DNA from: Nitrospinota bacterium
GTDB taxonomy: Bacteria; UBA8248; JACPRG01
Reading direction: 5' to 3'
Length of the DNA: 6,088 bases
NCBI GenBank assembly: GCA_030740135.1
Contig: JASLXW010000255.1
Coordinates: 1 to 6,088, forward strand
A program made the position numbers and the translations under genes. The notes below the pieces were generated by a model. That model had not been told where the DNA came from. It ran no database searches and worked only from the letters and a program-made list of their open reading frames with translations. This document shows, one piece after another, positions 5,120 to 6,088 of this stretch. The first letter of the stretch is position 1. Each line of letters starts with the position of its first letter.

Positions 5120-5948
5120 CCCGGACATCCGGGGCCTGGTGAACGCGATCCTGACGGAGAAAGGGCACCAAGTCATCGAAGCGGCGGATGGGGAGGAAGG
5201 CCTTGCCCTTGCCGAGCGGGACGCTCCCGATCTCATCGTTCTCGACATCATGATGCCGAGCCTGGACGGCTACGAGGTTTGCCGGCGACTCGCGAACCAG
5301 CCGCATACAGCGCACATTCCGATCCTGATGCTCACGGCGAAAAGCAGCCTGGAGGATATAGAGATCGGCCTGAGCGGGTATGCGGACGATTACATGACCA
5401 AGCCGTTCCAACAAAGGGAGCTTGTTGCCCGTGCGGGGGCCCTGATCCGGCGCACGCAACGGCCGAAACGCCCCCAGCGGGCGAAACAGGATCCGATTCA
5501 ACAACTGGTCGATCGTGCCACGAGCCGCGGAGAAGATGTGTACTCTCCCCATGTGAGCCGTTTGAAGGATCACCCACCCCAATGGACGGGGCCTGTTCCG
5601 GACGCCCTGGTCCTGCGCGGGAACAAACGAATCGCATATTGGATGGAGACCGTCGAATCTTTGCGCGACGAAAAAACGCCCAGCCGTTGGAAGGCGCTGT
5701 TGAAGGGGAAGGGCATCGAGCTTCGGCTCGTCGTAACGGACGCCGAATCCCACAAGGCAGCTTCGAGCCTCCTTCGCAGGCATCGCTTGAACGTGAAACT
5801 CCTCAACACGGAGCCGTCTCGATCGGGGGATGCCCCCCGGGTCCGCCGCACATTCATCCAAATCAGGACCGCGATCGTGGTGACCGTTCTCGCCGGATTC
5901 TTGTTGGCCCTCCTGTTCCTGTGGGGGATATCCAGAATTCCGGGATGA
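4980..5948 (+). CDS. Response regulator with C-terminal membrane anchor (REC-unknown domain-TM)
   Basis: The 322-residue frame has a receiver domain at about 38-158: acidic pocket D45-D47, phospho-acceptor D89 (VLDIMMP), switch T119 (LTAKS) and K141 (MTKPF). A basic linker (159-170, with repeated R-P-x-R/K-P) follows. Residues about 171-290 are a mixed alpha/beta region with no output domain I recognise. The stretch 209-277 (from ALVLRGNKRIAYW to LRLVVTD to LNVKLLNTEP) faintly recalls the phospholipase-D-like ligand domains of some archaeal and bacterial regulators, but this is speculation. A single strong transmembrane helix lies at about 297-318, preceded by arginines (RVRR, R296) and followed by only a few residues, so the bulk should face the cytoplasm (tail anchor). 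The ATG at 4980 lacks a clear ribosome site and lies 140 bp inside the preceding gene. GTG 5064 is an alternative, and an upstream fusion with the first receiver is another. Confidence 0.82.
   Translation: MKNAPLSRSGNTPPPAPGISDPDRTDTIVRASKAAPPRAKILVVDDDPDIRGLVNAILTEKGHQVIEAADGEEGLALAERDAPDLIVLDIMMPSLDGYEVCRRLANQPHTAHIPILMLTAKSSLEDIEIGLSGYADDYMTKPFQQRELVARAGALIRRTQRPKRPQRAKQDPIQQLVDRATSRGEDVYSPHVSRLKDHPPQWTGPVPDALVLRGNKRIAYWMETVESLRDEKTPSRWKALLKGKGIELRLVVTDAESHKAASSLLRRHRLNVKLLNTEPSRSGDAPRVRRTFIQIRTAIVVTVLAGFLLALLFLWGISRIPG
5016..5023 (+). other. C8 homopolymer at the frame switch between the two receivers
   Basis: Eight consecutive C lie in the overlap of the two response-regulator frames. 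Before the run, the first frame reads a natural-looking linker (DEKRPAEPEREHTPP). After the run, the second frame reads PAPGISDPDRTD into the second receiver. Skipping or deleting one C joins them. It may be a sequencing or assembly indel, a phase-variable slip site, or a real recent mutation. Confidence 0.6.
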
Positions 5949-6088
5949 CAAAGCGTCCGCCCCGCGAGAGGGTTCATCCACCGCCTGAATCCTTTCCATC
6001 CGGTCTCAGAGGCCGAAAACCCGAGGGTTGTATAAGGGCCCCCTCCCATCCCATCGAATTTATTCTCACCCCCCCCTGAATCGATCCG
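5949..6088. other. Non-coding right end
   Basis: I see no gene, RNA or convincing terminator in these 140 bp after the stop at 5946-5948. A short AACCC-GA-GGGTT element (6018-6029) has too small a loop to matter. The window ends before any next gene can be judged. Confidence 0.4.

Noticed and set aside
4875..5999. A 374-codon minus-strand frame opposite the response regulators
   Set aside because: It mirrors two receiver domains with intact active sites and has no recognisable family features.

Overview
This is a GC-rich bacterial window with one more AT-rich patch at its left end. The sequence does not identify the organism. High GC, strong Shine-Dalgarno sites, GTG starts, an IorA-type remnant and a RAYT-like transposase fit many Gram-negative environmental lineages (deltaproteobacterial, Nitrospirota-like, acidobacterial and similar). 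That is inference only, as no rRNA or other marker gene is present.

Layout. Positions 1-203 are non-coding flank with a 9-bp tandem repeat. Positions 204-1129 form a compact mobile element: an intact HUH/Y1 (IS200-like, REP-associated type) transposase at 252-1100, bracketed by a 25-bp inverted repeat with 24 matches. Its right end lies 90 bp before a gene for a thiamine-diphosphate enzyme of the acetolactate-synthase superfamily (1220-2935, +). A D-2-hydroxyacid dehydrogenase converges on it from the other strand (2967-3995, -), with 31 bp between the stop codons. Divergent from the dehydrogenase is a broken start of a gene resembling indolepyruvate:ferredoxin oxidoreductase alpha subunit (4087 to about 4265). 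It carries a single-base frameshift and has lost nearly all of its downstream part. Positions 4266-4537 are non-coding and hold a possible promoter and short palindromes.

The right part holds two response-regulator reading frames (4538-5119 and 4980-5948, +) that overlap by 140 bp. Each has a full receiver domain with all phosphorylation residues. The second has an unfamiliar domain after its receiver and ends in a single transmembrane helix, so it looks like a tail-anchored, membrane-bound response regulator. A run of eight C at 5016-5023 lies in the overlap, and one C fewer would fuse both frames into one protein of 469 residues (REC-linker-REC-unknown-TM). This is the most interesting region of the window.

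How the genes fit together. The ThDP enzyme, the 2-hydroxyacid dehydrogenase and the oxidoreductase remnant all point to 2-oxoacid/2-hydroxyacid chemistry and may be the residue of a metabolic neighbourhood. The mobile element and the pseudogene show that this neighbourhood has been eroding or rearranging. The response-regulator unit appears independent, with its own upstream region.
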